From assembly GCA_024277555.1 (NCBI GenBank), contig JAJRUY010000220.1:1-9765 (forward strand): a stretch of 9,765 nucleotides of DNA. Direction: 5' to 3'. The stretch is from Gammaproteobacteria bacterium. GTDB lineage: Bacteria > Pseudomonadota > Gammaproteobacteria > Chromatiales > Chromatiaceae. The notes under the pieces are model-generated. The model was not told the origin of the DNA and did no database searches. It was given only the letters and a program-made list of their open reading frames with translations. The position numbers were made by a program, and so were the translations under genes. Shown here piece by piece: positions 1 through 8,510 of the stretch (positions are counted from its first letter, which is position 1; each line of letters begins with the position of its first letter).

Positions 1-2196
<2,196 letters not shown>

Positions 2197-2229
2197 GAGC
2201 GGCACCCTGCCCATCACAAGGAGAACACC

Positions 2230-2979
2230 ATGAAGACAAGACGCACGTTGCTCATTGTATCCCTGCTTGCAACCAGCACAAGCTGGGCAGGCTTCGGTGA
2301 CATGCTCAAGGATTCCGCCAGTCAATTCCTGAAAGGAGAAAGCACGGCTTCTGCCACCAGCGAACTTTCCCAAGGACAAATTGGCGCGGGATTGAAACAA
2401 GCCCTAAGCGTTGGCGCGGAGCGTGCTGTTGCATACCTGGGTAAACCTGGCGGCTTTCTCGGTGATCCGAAAACACATATCCCCCTGCCCGGGGCAGTGG
2501 AGAAAATTGCCTCTGGATTGCGCACCCTGGGCCAGGGCGCTCTGGTTGACGAATTCGAAACCACAATGAATCAGGCAGCAGAAGCCGCCATTCCCAAGAC
2601 CCTGGATATTGTCAAGGATACAGTACAGAACATGAGCCTGGATGATGCCAGAAAGGTGCTCAATGGCGGTGACGATGCCGCCACCCGCTACCTGCGGGAA
2701 AAGGCCGGTTCGTCACTGAAGAAAGCCATCAAACCCATTGTTTCCCAAGCGACGGATCAGGTGGGAGCCACAGCAAGCTACAAGCAACTGACGGCAAACA
2801 CAGGTGGTGGCATGCTGGGCGGACTTCTAGGCGGTGACAACAGTCTGGATCTCGATTCCTATATCACGGAAAAAACTCTGGACGGATTGTTCTACAAACT
2901 GGCAGAGGAAGAAAAGCTGATCCGGCAGAACCCGATTGCCCGCAGCACCGATTTGCTGAAACAGGTGTTTGGTAAATAG
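2230..2979 (+). CDS. DUF4197 domain-containing exported protein
   Basis: Protein of 249 aa resembling the DUF4197 family, whose function is not established. Residues 1-20 form a signal peptide (basic MKTRR, hydrophobic core, SWA|GF cleavage after A20), so the product is probably periplasmic. No lipobox cysteine is visible. Recognisable family stretches are GAGLKQALSVGAERAV (52-67), GFLGDPKTHIPLPG (75-88), MNQAAEAAIPK (113-123), GGDDAATRYLRE (146-157) and the C-terminal YITEKTLDGLFYKLAEEEK (211-229) ending in KQVFGK. A glycine-rich insert, GGGMLGGLLGG (192-202), sits before the last conserved block. The start is supported by AAGGAG at 2218-2223, six bases before the ATG. It lies 33 nt after valS with no terminator between, so read-through from valS is possible. 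The family call is from memory of its motifs; the biochemical role is unknown. Confidence 0.85.
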   Translation: MKTRRTLLIVSLLATSTSWAGFGDMLKDSASQFLKGESTASATSELSQGQIGAGLKQALSVGAERAVAYLGKPGGFLGDPKTHIPLPGAVEKIASGLRTLGQGALVDEFETTMNQAAEAAIPKTLDIVKDTVQNMSLDDARKVLNGGDDAATRYLREKAGSSLKKAIKPIVSQATDQVGATASYKQLTANTGGGMLGGLLGGDNSLDLDSYITEKTLDGLFYKLAEEEKLIRQNPIARSTDLLKQVFGK

Positions 2980-3034
2980 CCTTGAGTATCGCCCAGATAT
3001 TTTATTTATTACAATGAATTACGGAATATAGTTC

Positions 3035-3709
3035 ATGGAAATTGGCTATCTGGGCGCATTCCTCATGGGGCTGTTTGGCGCCCTGCATTGTGTCGGCATG
3101 TGCGGCAGCATCATGGGAGTTCTGACCTTCAGTCTGCCCATGGAAACCCGCAAAAAACCGGCGCAACTCATGGGGTATCTCAGTTACTACAGCCTGGGTC
3201 GAGTCCTCAGCTATGCCCTGGCGGGCGCAGTTGCAGGGGGGTTTGGAGCCGGATTGTTGTTCCAGATCAGCCCCCAGTACGGACACAGCATACTGCTGCT
3301 CACGGCCACCTTGCTGATGGTTGCCGTGGGGCTGTATCTGGCAGGCTGGTTTCCCGCCTTCGCCCGGATCGAAAAAGCCGGCGCACCCATCTGGAAAAAA
3401 CTCGAACCCGTGGGAAGAAAACTGTTGCCCGTTTCCTCTCCCTGGCAGGCGCTCCTGTACGGAATGATCTGGGGCTGGCTGCCCTGTGGACTGGTATATT
3501 CGGCCCTGTTTATTGCCCTAGGTCAAGGCAGCATGATCCAGGGCGGGGTATTTATGCTCTTGTTTGGCTTGGGCACCTTGCCAGCCATCATGGCAACAGG
3601 TATCTTTGCTGACCAGATATTGCGTTTTTCCCACAACCCGCAATTGCGCATGTTTGCGGGATTGCTGTTGATCCTGTTTGCATTAACCGGACTGATCCTG
3701 AACTGGTAA
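3035..3709 (+). CDS. TauE/SafE (DsbD_2-like) integral membrane protein with HCVGMCG motif
   Basis: Inner-membrane protein of 224 aa with about six hydrophobic segments (roughly residues 5-33, 50-77, 84-108, 138-162, 168-192 and 203-223). Its hallmarks are ALHCVGMCG in the first segment (H18, C19, M22, C23) and WGWLPCGLVYSAL in the fourth (C151), typical of the family usually annotated 'sulfite exporter TauE/SafE' or DsbD_2 and related to CcdA/DsbD transmembrane domains. Family members often sit beside cbb3 oxidase assembly genes (ccoGHIS), so a role in metal or thiol handling is at least as plausible as sulfite export; substrate unknown. The ribosome site is weak (ACGGA, 3021-3025). A possible -10 box TACAAT lies at 3010-3015 without a convincing -35. 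The 55-nt gap after the DUF4197 gene shows no terminator. The stop codon is 4 nt before the ATG of the sigma-54 activator, so the two are almost certainly co-transcribed and probably translationally coupled. Confidence 0.85.
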   Translation: MEIGYLGAFLMGLFGALHCVGMCGSIMGVLTFSLPMETRKKPAQLMGYLSYYSLGRVLSYALAGAVAGGFGAGLLFQISPQYGHSILLLTATLLMVAVGLYLAGWFPAFARIEKAGAPIWKKLEPVGRKLLPVSSPWQALLYGMIWGWLPCGLVYSALFIALGQGSMIQGGVFMLLFGLGTLPAIMATGIFADQILRFSHNPQLRMFAGLLLILFALTGLILNW

Positions 3710-3713
3710 AATC

Positions 3714-4664
3714 ATGAACAAACCATACAAATACGAAATACTGGGAAAATCACCCGAATTTGAAGCGCTTTTGCGCTCACTGAACATTGCCTCAGCGACA
3801 GATGTAACGCTTATCCTTACCGGGGAAAGTGGCACCGGCAAGGAATTGCTGGCACACCATATCCACAAGAAAAGCAGGCGCCACGATGCGCCCTTTGTAG
3901 CCATCAACTGCGCCGCCCTGCCCGACGGTCTTGCGGAATCCGAGTTCTTCGGCCACATCAAAGGCGCTTTCACTGGCGCGGTTTCCAATAACCCGGGACG
4001 CATCAATATGGCCGAAGGCGGCACCCTGTTTCTGGATGAAATCGGGGAAATGTCCCTGGACATACAGGCCAAGCTGTTGCGTTTTCTCGAATCCGGGGAA
4101 TATCAGCCAGTGGGAAGCCTGAAACAGCGCCACGCGAATGTGCGCCTGGTGACGGCCACCAATGCCGATTTGCGCAAGAAAGTGGAAGATGGTGTTTTTC
4201 GTGAAGACCTCTATTACCGCCTGAACATCATCCCCTTCCATGTGCCGCCATTAAGAAAGCGCACCGGTGATGTAGAATTGCTGATACCGGAGATTACCAA
4301 GCGCCTCGCCAGCGAATATCAGCTGCCGGCTCCAATCTATAACAAGGCGGCCATGGATTGTTTGCAGCGCTATTCCTGGCCTGGCAATATCCGTGAATTG
4401 CGTAACCTGTGTGAGCGCATGCTGATCCTGTTCAGCGGACGTGAAATTCATGATGGCAACCTACCAAGGGAAATCCGCCATCAGCAGCGCAGCCGCTGGA
4501 CCTTCTCGCTGCCGGATTCCGGCATCAAGCTCGACGAGCTGGAGCAGGAGTTGCTGCAACAGGCCCTGGAAAGAGCCAATGGCAACCAGAGCAAGGCTGC
4601 CCGCATCCTGGGGTTGACGCGCTATGCATTTATGTACCGTCTGAAAAAATACCAGTTGCAGTAA
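3714..4664 (+). CDS. Sigma-54-dependent transcriptional activator lacking an N-terminal sensory domain
   Basis: Bacterial enhancer-binding protein of 316 aa that would use ATP hydrolysis to open sigma-54 RNA polymerase complexes. The AAA+ domain starts almost at the N-terminus: Walker A GESGTGKE (37-44), the sigma-54 contact loop GAFTGA intact (84-89), Walker B LFLDEIG (105-111), ATNADL (148-153), arginine-finger region REDLYYRLN (163-171) and sensor II SWPGNIRELRN (221-231). A Fis-type helix-turn-helix follows (about 275-316; NQSKAARILGLTRYAFMYRL). There is no receiver, GAF, PAS or V4R domain, as in PspF, so activity must be controlled by another protein, by expression, or not at all. The start at 3714 leaves only ~10 residues before the domain. 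No clear Shine-Dalgarno sequence is visible, which suggests coupling to the upstream membrane-protein gene 4 nt away. The convergent TonB receptor gene carries a sigma-54 promoter and paired upstream sites, making it the best candidate target (inference). Confidence 0.95.
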   Translation: MNKPYKYEILGKSPEFEALLRSLNIASATDVTLILTGESGTGKELLAHHIHKKSRRHDAPFVAINCAALPDGLAESEFFGHIKGAFTGAVSNNPGRINMAEGGTLFLDEIGEMSLDIQAKLLRFLESGEYQPVGSLKQRHANVRLVTATNADLRKKVEDGVFREDLYYRLNIIPFHVPPLRKRTGDVELLIPEITKRLASEYQLPAPIYNKAAMDCLQRYSWPGNIRELRNLCERMLILFSGREIHDGNLPREIRHQQRSRWTFSLPDSGIKLDELEQELLQQALERANGNQSKAARILGLTRYAFMYRLKKYQLQ

Positions 4665-4689
4665 TTATTTCAGGGCACCTCAAAAAAAG

Positions 4690-4724
4690 AAAAAACCCTG
4701 CAAGCAATGCTTGCAGGGTTTTTT
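4690..4724. terminator. Bidirectional intrinsic terminator between convergent genes
   Basis: A perfect 10-bp GC-rich inverted repeat, CCCTGCAAGC (4696-4705) and GCTTGCAGGG (4709-4718), has a 3-nt loop AAT. It is flanked by A6 on the left and T6 on the right, so on either strand the stem is followed by a U-tract. It begins 25 nt after the activator stop codon and lies ~97 nt beyond the receptor stop codon, so it can end both transcripts. Confidence 0.93.
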
Positions 4725-4772
4725 CTTTTAGCGGCTAGACATGCACCTAAAGGTTTTTTCCGCTACCCCCTC

Positions 4773-4804
4773 TACCCCAAGCTGCAGCATGGAGCTGAGG
4801 GGTA
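4773..4804 (-). other. Imperfect hairpin in the 3' untranslated region of the receptor gene
   Basis: TACCCC (4773-4778) pairs with GGGGTA (4799-4804), and AGCT (4780-4783) pairs with AGCT (4793-4796), across a small internal loop. It lies 17 nt past the receptor stop codon in transcript direction. No U-tract follows directly, so it is not a classical terminator. It could stabilise the mRNA end or be a minor structure. Confidence 0.35.
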
Positions 4805-4820
4805 AGCGAAAAACTACGGA

Positions 4821-6857
4821 CTAAAACTTGTACGCTGCATTCAAATAGAAATAGCGTCCGGGTTCATTCATCATAATCACTTCATTGCCGCCGCTTTCCA
4901 GCAGGGTAAGGTCTTTGTAGGTATTGCTAACGGCATAGGTCTTGTCAAACACATTGTCAACACCAGCAGTCAGTTTGATATGGTCTGTCAGGGCATGGCT
5001 AACCTTCAGGTTCAGCACCGTCCAACTGTCCAGTTCCTGCTCACCATTGTCTTCGTCGTAACGGGTCCAGCTGTCGGAGGCAACAACTTCCACCCTGGCC
5101 AGGCTGTCATCCATGTATTCCCAGTTCAGGGACATGATTCCCTTCAAAGGGGGGATTTCCGGCAGATCCTTGTCATTCTGCCCGGGCTGGGCTTCATCTT
5201 TCTCACCGCGCTGATAGGCCAGACCGAAATCAAGGTACAGTTCATCGGTGAAATTGTAGGAGCCATCCACAGAGAAACCATAGATGGTGGCATCCACATT
5301 ATCAAAACGGCGCATCATCTTGCTGTCATTATAAACGATGAAATCGCCCAACCAACTATAAAACACCTTGGGCTTGAGGTGGAGAGAACCAACATTGATC
5401 TCCATACCCAGATCCACTTCTGTATTGGTAGTTTGATCCAGATCAGGATTACCAATCATCATTGAGTTACCCATCATGGGCATGATCATATAGAGTTCTC
5501 GAGCATCTGGAACCCGCGCAGAACGACCCAGGCCGCCAAACAGCTTCAGCCCATCCTGCAGGCTGTAGGTACCGAAGGCAAAGGCGCTGAATGCAGTGTA
5601 GTCGTTGTCCGGCTGCATGCCCGCTGTTTCAATAGTGGTGTCATCATAACGCGCACCAAGCTTGAGATTGAAGTTGTTGAAATCCTTCTCAGCTTCTACA
5701 AAAATTGCAGCATTGTCCGTATCCACATCGTTGATGCTGACGAAACCATCGGCCATGGCCATCATGCCTTTGGCCTCGAATACCCCGTCCCAGTTGCGGC
5801 GGCTGAAATCCAGACCGACGGTCATTTCAGAGCCATCGCTCAGGTCAAAACTGTTTTTGATCTTGGCTCCCTGGGTTTCCGTTTCCAGATAATGCGTCAT
5901 TTCATTCATTGAATTCGGGCCAGAAGATAACCGGTAGCGGGTGGACATGGGATGTTCCACCTGGGAGTTATAGTACTGGAAGCTCAATTCATTGGAAAAC
6001 CGGCCCAAATCACGAATGGTATAACCGACATCAAAAATATCAGAATCATCGTACAGGGCATCCATTTTGCTGGATGGGTACAGGATGTCATCACTGCGGT
6101 TGGCGGTATAGCTCAGCTTCAGTTCCTGATTCTCGGTTACATCCACATACAGCTTGCCCATGAAGGTACTCTTGTCATAGGCATCCAGGTCTTCATATTC
6201 CTCCTTGTACCTGGCTGTGGAAGCGGGATCATAGTTCTTGATCTGCTCTGCAAAGGTATTTCCGTCACCATCTTCATACTGGCCGCTGCTTTCCTTGGAA
6301 ACACTGACCATGGCTCGAACCCGGTCCGTTCCACCACTGAGGGTTGCTGCACCCTTGAGGTAATCCCAGCTTCCGATATTCAGGCTCACTTCGCCGTGGA
6401 AGCCCTCTTCCGGTTCCTTTGTAGTGATTTTTACCGCACCACTCAAGGTGCCGAAATTCTCCACATCATAGGGGCCTTCGATAATTTCCACTGACTCGAT
6501 ATTGTTGGTCAGCACATGGGAGGTTGGCGGATCCATGCGATTGGGACATGCACCATAGATTTTTCCACCGTCAATAAGGATATTGATATTGTCTTTCTTT
6601 TGGCCACGCAGAATGATGTCGTTGGCTATACCGCTACGGCGCACGATGGAGATGCTGGATGATTTCTTCGCCAATGCTTCTGCCAGGTCAGCAGATTTTA
6701 CTTCCTTGCCACTGATATCTTCCAGTCTGGTGCCCTCCACAATAATGGTAGGCATTTTTTCGGAATTGTCCTTGTCCGTTTCCTGATCAGCTGCAATCGC
6801 TGGCGCGGCCGTGCACAAACTGCATATGAGAAGGGGTAAAAGCTTTCTTTTTTTCAT
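4821..6857 (-). CDS. TonB-dependent outer-membrane receptor, OprC/NosA-like copper type
   Basis: Outer-membrane gated channel of 678 aa powered by TonB-ExbBD. Residues 1-22 form a signal peptide (MKKRK, hydrophobic core, AIA|AD). A TonB-box-like stretch PTIIVEG (36-42) is followed by the plug (about 45-150: SIVRRSGIANDIILRGQ, INILIDGG, VEIIEGPYD) and then a 22-strand-type barrel with the ligand-receptor motif GRSARVPDARELY (444-456) and a C-terminal Phe (YLNAAYKF). The plug has GACPNRMDPPTSH with C104 and M108; the barrel has EHPMS with H302 and M304. This matches the CxxxM-HxM Cu site described for Pseudomonas aeruginosa OprC, and length and plug motif fit the TonB-copper receptor family that includes NosA of P. 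stutzeri. Several methionine pairs (365-368, 457-467, 514-515, 662-663) suit a copper-handling protein. The ribosome site is weak. A sigma-54 promoter and paired upstream sites lie upstream. Receptor class is certain; copper as substrate is well supported but not proven. Confidence 0.93.
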   Translation of the reverse strand: MKKRKLLPLLICSLCTAAPAIAADQETDKDNSEKMPTIIVEGTRLEDISGKEVKSADLAEALAKKSSSISIVRRSGIANDIILRGQKKDNINILIDGGKIYGACPNRMDPPTSHVLTNNIESVEIIEGPYDVENFGTLSGAVKITTKEPEEGFHGEVSLNIGSWDYLKGAATLSGGTDRVRAMVSVSKESSGQYEDGDGNTFAEQIKNYDPASTARYKEEYEDLDAYDKSTFMGKLYVDVTENQELKLSYTANRSDDILYPSSKMDALYDDSDIFDVGYTIRDLGRFSNELSFQYYNSQVEHPMSTRYRLSSGPNSMNEMTHYLETETQGAKIKNSFDLSDGSEMTVGLDFSRRNWDGVFEAKGMMAMADGFVSINDVDTDNAAIFVEAEKDFNNFNLKLGARYDDTTIETAGMQPDNDYTAFSAFAFGTYSLQDGLKLFGGLGRSARVPDARELYMIMPMMGNSMMIGNPDLDQTTNTEVDLGMEINVGSLHLKPKVFYSWLGDFIVYNDSKMMRRFDNVDATIYGFSVDGSYNFTDELYLDFGLAYQRGEKDEAQPGQNDKDLPEIPPLKGIMSLNWEYMDDSLARVEVVASDSWTRYDEDNGEQELDSWTVLNLKVSHALTDHIKLTAGVDNVFDKTYAVSNTYKDLTLLESGGNEVIMMNEPGRYFYLNAAYKF

Positions 6858-6908
6858 TCGGAGACTCTCGGTTAGCTTAGGATTGTAAAAAGTAATTCCA
6901 GCATATTC

Positions 6909-6924
6909 AGCAATTCCTGTGCCA
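6909..6924 (-). promoter_or_regulatory. Sigma-54 (-24/-12) promoter of the TonB-dependent receptor gene
   Basis: Read on the minus strand from 6924 down to 6909 the sequence is TGGCACAGGAATTGCT. Against the consensus TGGCACG-N4-TTGCW, the -24 hexamer TGGCAC, the -12 element TTGC and the following W are all matched; only the weakly conserved G after TGGCAC is A. Spacing between the invariant GG and GC is exactly right. The expected start of transcription is near 6898, giving an untranslated leader of about 40 nt before the receptor ATG at 6857. Confidence 0.85.
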
Positions 6925-6987
6925 GCCCCCTATTATTCCGGGTATCAACAAATTAAAGCACCTGCCGCCGATCCAGCTTCCAATTTA

Positions 6988-7024
6988 TGCGTGATATGGC
7001 ACCCCTGATGCGCTATATCACGCA
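6988..7024. promoter_or_regulatory. Candidate upstream activating sequence: two inverted 16-bp sites
   Basis: TGCGTGATAT (6988-6997) is repeated in perfect inversion as ATATCACGCA (7015-7024); pairing extends to 13 bp with one G-T. Viewed as operators, the left site TGCGTGATATGGCACC (plus, 6988-7003) and the right site TGCGTGATATAGCGCA (minus, 7024-7009) agree at 13 of 16 positions, and the right site is itself quasi-palindromic (TGCG-N2-ATAT-N2-CGCA). Their centres are 21 bp apart, about two helical turns. They lie roughly 90-126 bp upstream of the predicted receptor transcription start, the usual place for enhancer-binding-protein sites. No U-tract follows on either strand, so a terminator is unlikely. 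Binding by the activator at 3714-4664 is inference. Confidence 0.65.
6997..7012 (+). promoter_or_regulatory. Possible second -24/-12-like element, rightward, inside the operator pair
   Basis: TGGCACCCCTGATGCG keeps the full -24 hexamer and correct GG-to-GC spacing, but the -12 element is ATGC instead of TTGC. It would point toward the amidohydrolase with a start near 7023, leaving a leader of about 460 nt. It overlaps the candidate activator sites, so it may be a chance product of the operator sequence. Confidence 0.25.
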
Positions 7025-7153
7025 GGTAGAAAAATCCAACTAACCAACCCGCATCCCTCACTGGGCGTACCGTACTAACAGAAAAAGCTCAATAATTCAT
7101 ACATCTTTATTTTGGGAGGAGAGAGTTATCGACTGAAAGCCAAGCGAGCGAAG

Positions 7154-7182
7154 TAAATCCTGCCCCAAGTGGGTCAGATTTA
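7154..7182. repeat. Imperfect palindrome, possibly a dispersed or mobile-element-derived repeat
   Basis: TAAATC (7154-7159) and GATTTA (7177-7182) form a perfect 6-bp outer stem. After a bulged C, TG/CA and CCC/GGG pair further toward an A-rich loop (arms TAAATCCTGCCC and GGGTCAGATTTA). No U-tract follows, so it is not a terminator. Motifs of the TAAATCTGACCC kind occur near REP/Y1-transposase-type elements, but only one copy is visible here, so assignment is tentative. Confidence 0.35.
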
Positions 7183-7435
7183 TTGGTTATTGACAGCCGG
7201 ATTGACTGGAATTCCCAAACCCCGGTGAGAAATACGGGCTAAAGATGCTCATGGGCGCTGCGTTTGCACATTACATATTCCGCGGGGATTTCAGCACGCC
7301 ATTGATTGAAGTCAATACTGCCGATAGAAGGTGGATACCACCCAACCATGCGACAGAACCTTGCAATCCACCAGAAAGGCCTCAAAATACAATATCTGAC
7401 GCTTGAGCAACGTCTATGTGGCAGCATACAAATAA

Positions 7436-7452
7436 ATCTTGCACGGCAAGAT
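7436..7452 (+). promoter_or_regulatory. Small hairpin in the amidohydrolase leader
   Basis: ATCTTGC (7436-7442) and GCAAGAT (7446-7452) form a perfect 7-bp stem with loop ACG, ending 33 nt before the amidohydrolase ATG. It could influence translation or mRNA stability. It may also be chance, given its short length and lack of a U-tract. Confidence 0.3.
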
Positions 7453-7485
7453 GAATGAACAAGGATATGCCCGAGCAAAAAAACC

Positions 7486-8487
7486 ATGAAAACCATTGAT
7501 ATCCACACCCATTTGCTCAACCCTCAGGTGCGCTTTGACCGCCTTTTTGACAGGGTAGCTGTTCACTTCTTCGCAAAAAGCTTGGGCATTGATCCTGCAC
7601 AACTAAAACAGCAGCCATGGGAAGCCTATGTAGCTGCAATGGCGCATGCAGTCAGCACATCAGAAACAGTGGAAAAGGCCTGTCTGTTCGGTGTGGATAG
7701 TCGTGTTGATTGCAAAGGAAGAGAAACGCACCGCGACAAAACCGTATGCGCCATGAATGCTGATGTAGTGGAAGTGGCTGGTCGATATCCCCGGCGGTTC
7801 ATCCCGTTTTTTTCCATAAACCCCTTGCGTCCGAACGCCCTGGATCTGATTGATGAATTTACCGAAAAGGGCTGTCGTGGTGCAAAGTTTCTGCAAAATT
7901 ACTGGGGGCTGGATCTCAACAATCCGGCGTTCATTCCCTATTACGAAAAGCTGCGGGACAAAAAGCTGCCCTTGATCATCCACATTGGCAACGAGTGGAG
8001 CATCCAATCAGACAAACGCTATGAAGGCAGCAACATGCTGGAACTACCGTTGCAAACCGGCGTGACTGTGATAGCCGCTCATATGGGCCTGGGGCAAATC
8101 AATCACAAATGGCTTGCCTGGCGCAATCTGTCCAGAAATCCCGTTTGGTTCGACCAGGACTATTTCCACATTCTGGAAATGCTCGAACAATATGACAATT
8201 TATACGGCGACCTTTCCGCCATGCTCATCCCTCTCCGTGCCAGAGCCTTGGGGCATCTGGCAAGCCAAAAGCAGGTGCACCATAAACTCCTGTTTGGCAC
8301 CGACTATCCGGTGCCATTCATGATCCGCTTCAATACTCATGGGATAAATTCAGCAGAAACGAAGCGCATTGCAAATATCCAAAATCCGTTTGATCGCTAT
8401 GCTGATGTCATGCTGCAGTTTTTCCCGAAAGGTAATCCACTTTACACCAATCACCAACATATACTAACCAGCTCGGCATCTGTCTGA
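7486..8487 (+). CDS. Amidohydrolase-family metal-dependent hydrolase (Amidohydro_2 / ACMSD-like)
   Basis: Cytoplasmic TIM-barrel hydrolase or decarboxylase of 333 aa with no signal peptide or membrane segment. Metal-site signatures run in family order: IDIHTHL at the N-terminus (H7, H9), LIIHIGNE (H166), IAAHMGLG (H199) and LLFGTDYP (D273). A GAKF block (132-135) precedes the H166 strand, as is common in Amidohydro_2 proteins. Family members act on cyclic amides, carboxylates or ring-cleavage products; the substrate cannot be read from the sequence. The ATG at 7486 is the only reasonable start: the upstream frame reaches a TGA at 7456 with no earlier start, and the HxH motif sits at residues 7-9 as expected. 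AAGGA at 7461-7465 is rather far upstream (20 nt), so initiation may be weak. The gene stands alone, divergent from the receptor and convergent with the deacetylase 23 nt away, so no pathway is suggested by its neighbours. Confidence 0.88.
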   Translation: MKTIDIHTHLLNPQVRFDRLFDRVAVHFFAKSLGIDPAQLKQQPWEAYVAAMAHAVSTSETVEKACLFGVDSRVDCKGRETHRDKTVCAMNADVVEVAGRYPRRFIPFFSINPLRPNALDLIDEFTEKGCRGAKFLQNYWGLDLNNPAFIPYYEKLRDKKLPLIIHIGNEWSIQSDKRYEGSNMLELPLQTGVTVIAAHMGLGQINHKWLAWRNLSRNPVWFDQDYFHILEMLEQYDNLYGDLSAMLIPLRARALGHLASQKQVHHKLLFGTDYPVPFMIRFNTHGINSAETKRIANIQNPFDRYADVMLQFFPKGNPLYTNHQHILTSSASV

Positions 8488-8510
8488 ACGACCGCCATTT
8501 TCTTCATAAA

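Larger units (their letters stand above)
6858..7485. other. 628-nt non-coding regulatory stretch between divergent genes
   Basis: This region lies between the start codons of the receptor (-) and the amidohydrolase (+). The receptor-proximal half holds a -24/-12 promoter (6909-6924) and an inverted pair of operator-like sites (6988-7024). The middle holds an imperfect palindrome (7154-7182) preceded by an orphan GGAGGAG (7115-7121) with no start codon after it. The amidohydrolase-proximal part (about 7185-7435) has only short, weak symmetric stretches, such as GGTGGATACCACC at 7330-7342. A 7-bp hairpin lies at 7436-7452. I see no convincing gene and no tRNA or CRISPR signal. Confidence 0.6.

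Noticed and set aside
4980..6494. Several plus-strand open frames (up to 180 codons) inside the receptor gene
   Set aside because: They are antisense to a well-supported TonB-dependent receptor and contain no recognisable domains.
7190..7195. TTGACA as a sigma-70 -35 element for the amidohydrolase
   Set aside because: No acceptable -10 hexamer lies 16-18 nt downstream.
7253..7268. GGGCGCTGCGTTTGCA as a plus-strand -24/-12 promoter
   Set aside because: The -12 part fits, but the -24 part deviates at the first and fifth positions. It is weaker than the other candidates, with no paired upstream sites.
7451..7489. 12-codon open frame whose stop overlaps the amidohydrolase start as ATGA
   Set aside because: It is too short to distinguish from chance, and its own ribosome site is poor. 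Coupling cannot be argued from one sequence.
7239..7520. Minus-strand open frame of 93 codons in the gap left of the amidohydrolase
   Set aside because: It runs over the amidohydrolase start, is unusually rich in Trp, Cys and Arg, lacks a ribosome site and matches no family I recognise. Its hydrophobic N-terminus is the antisense of the amidohydrolase leader.
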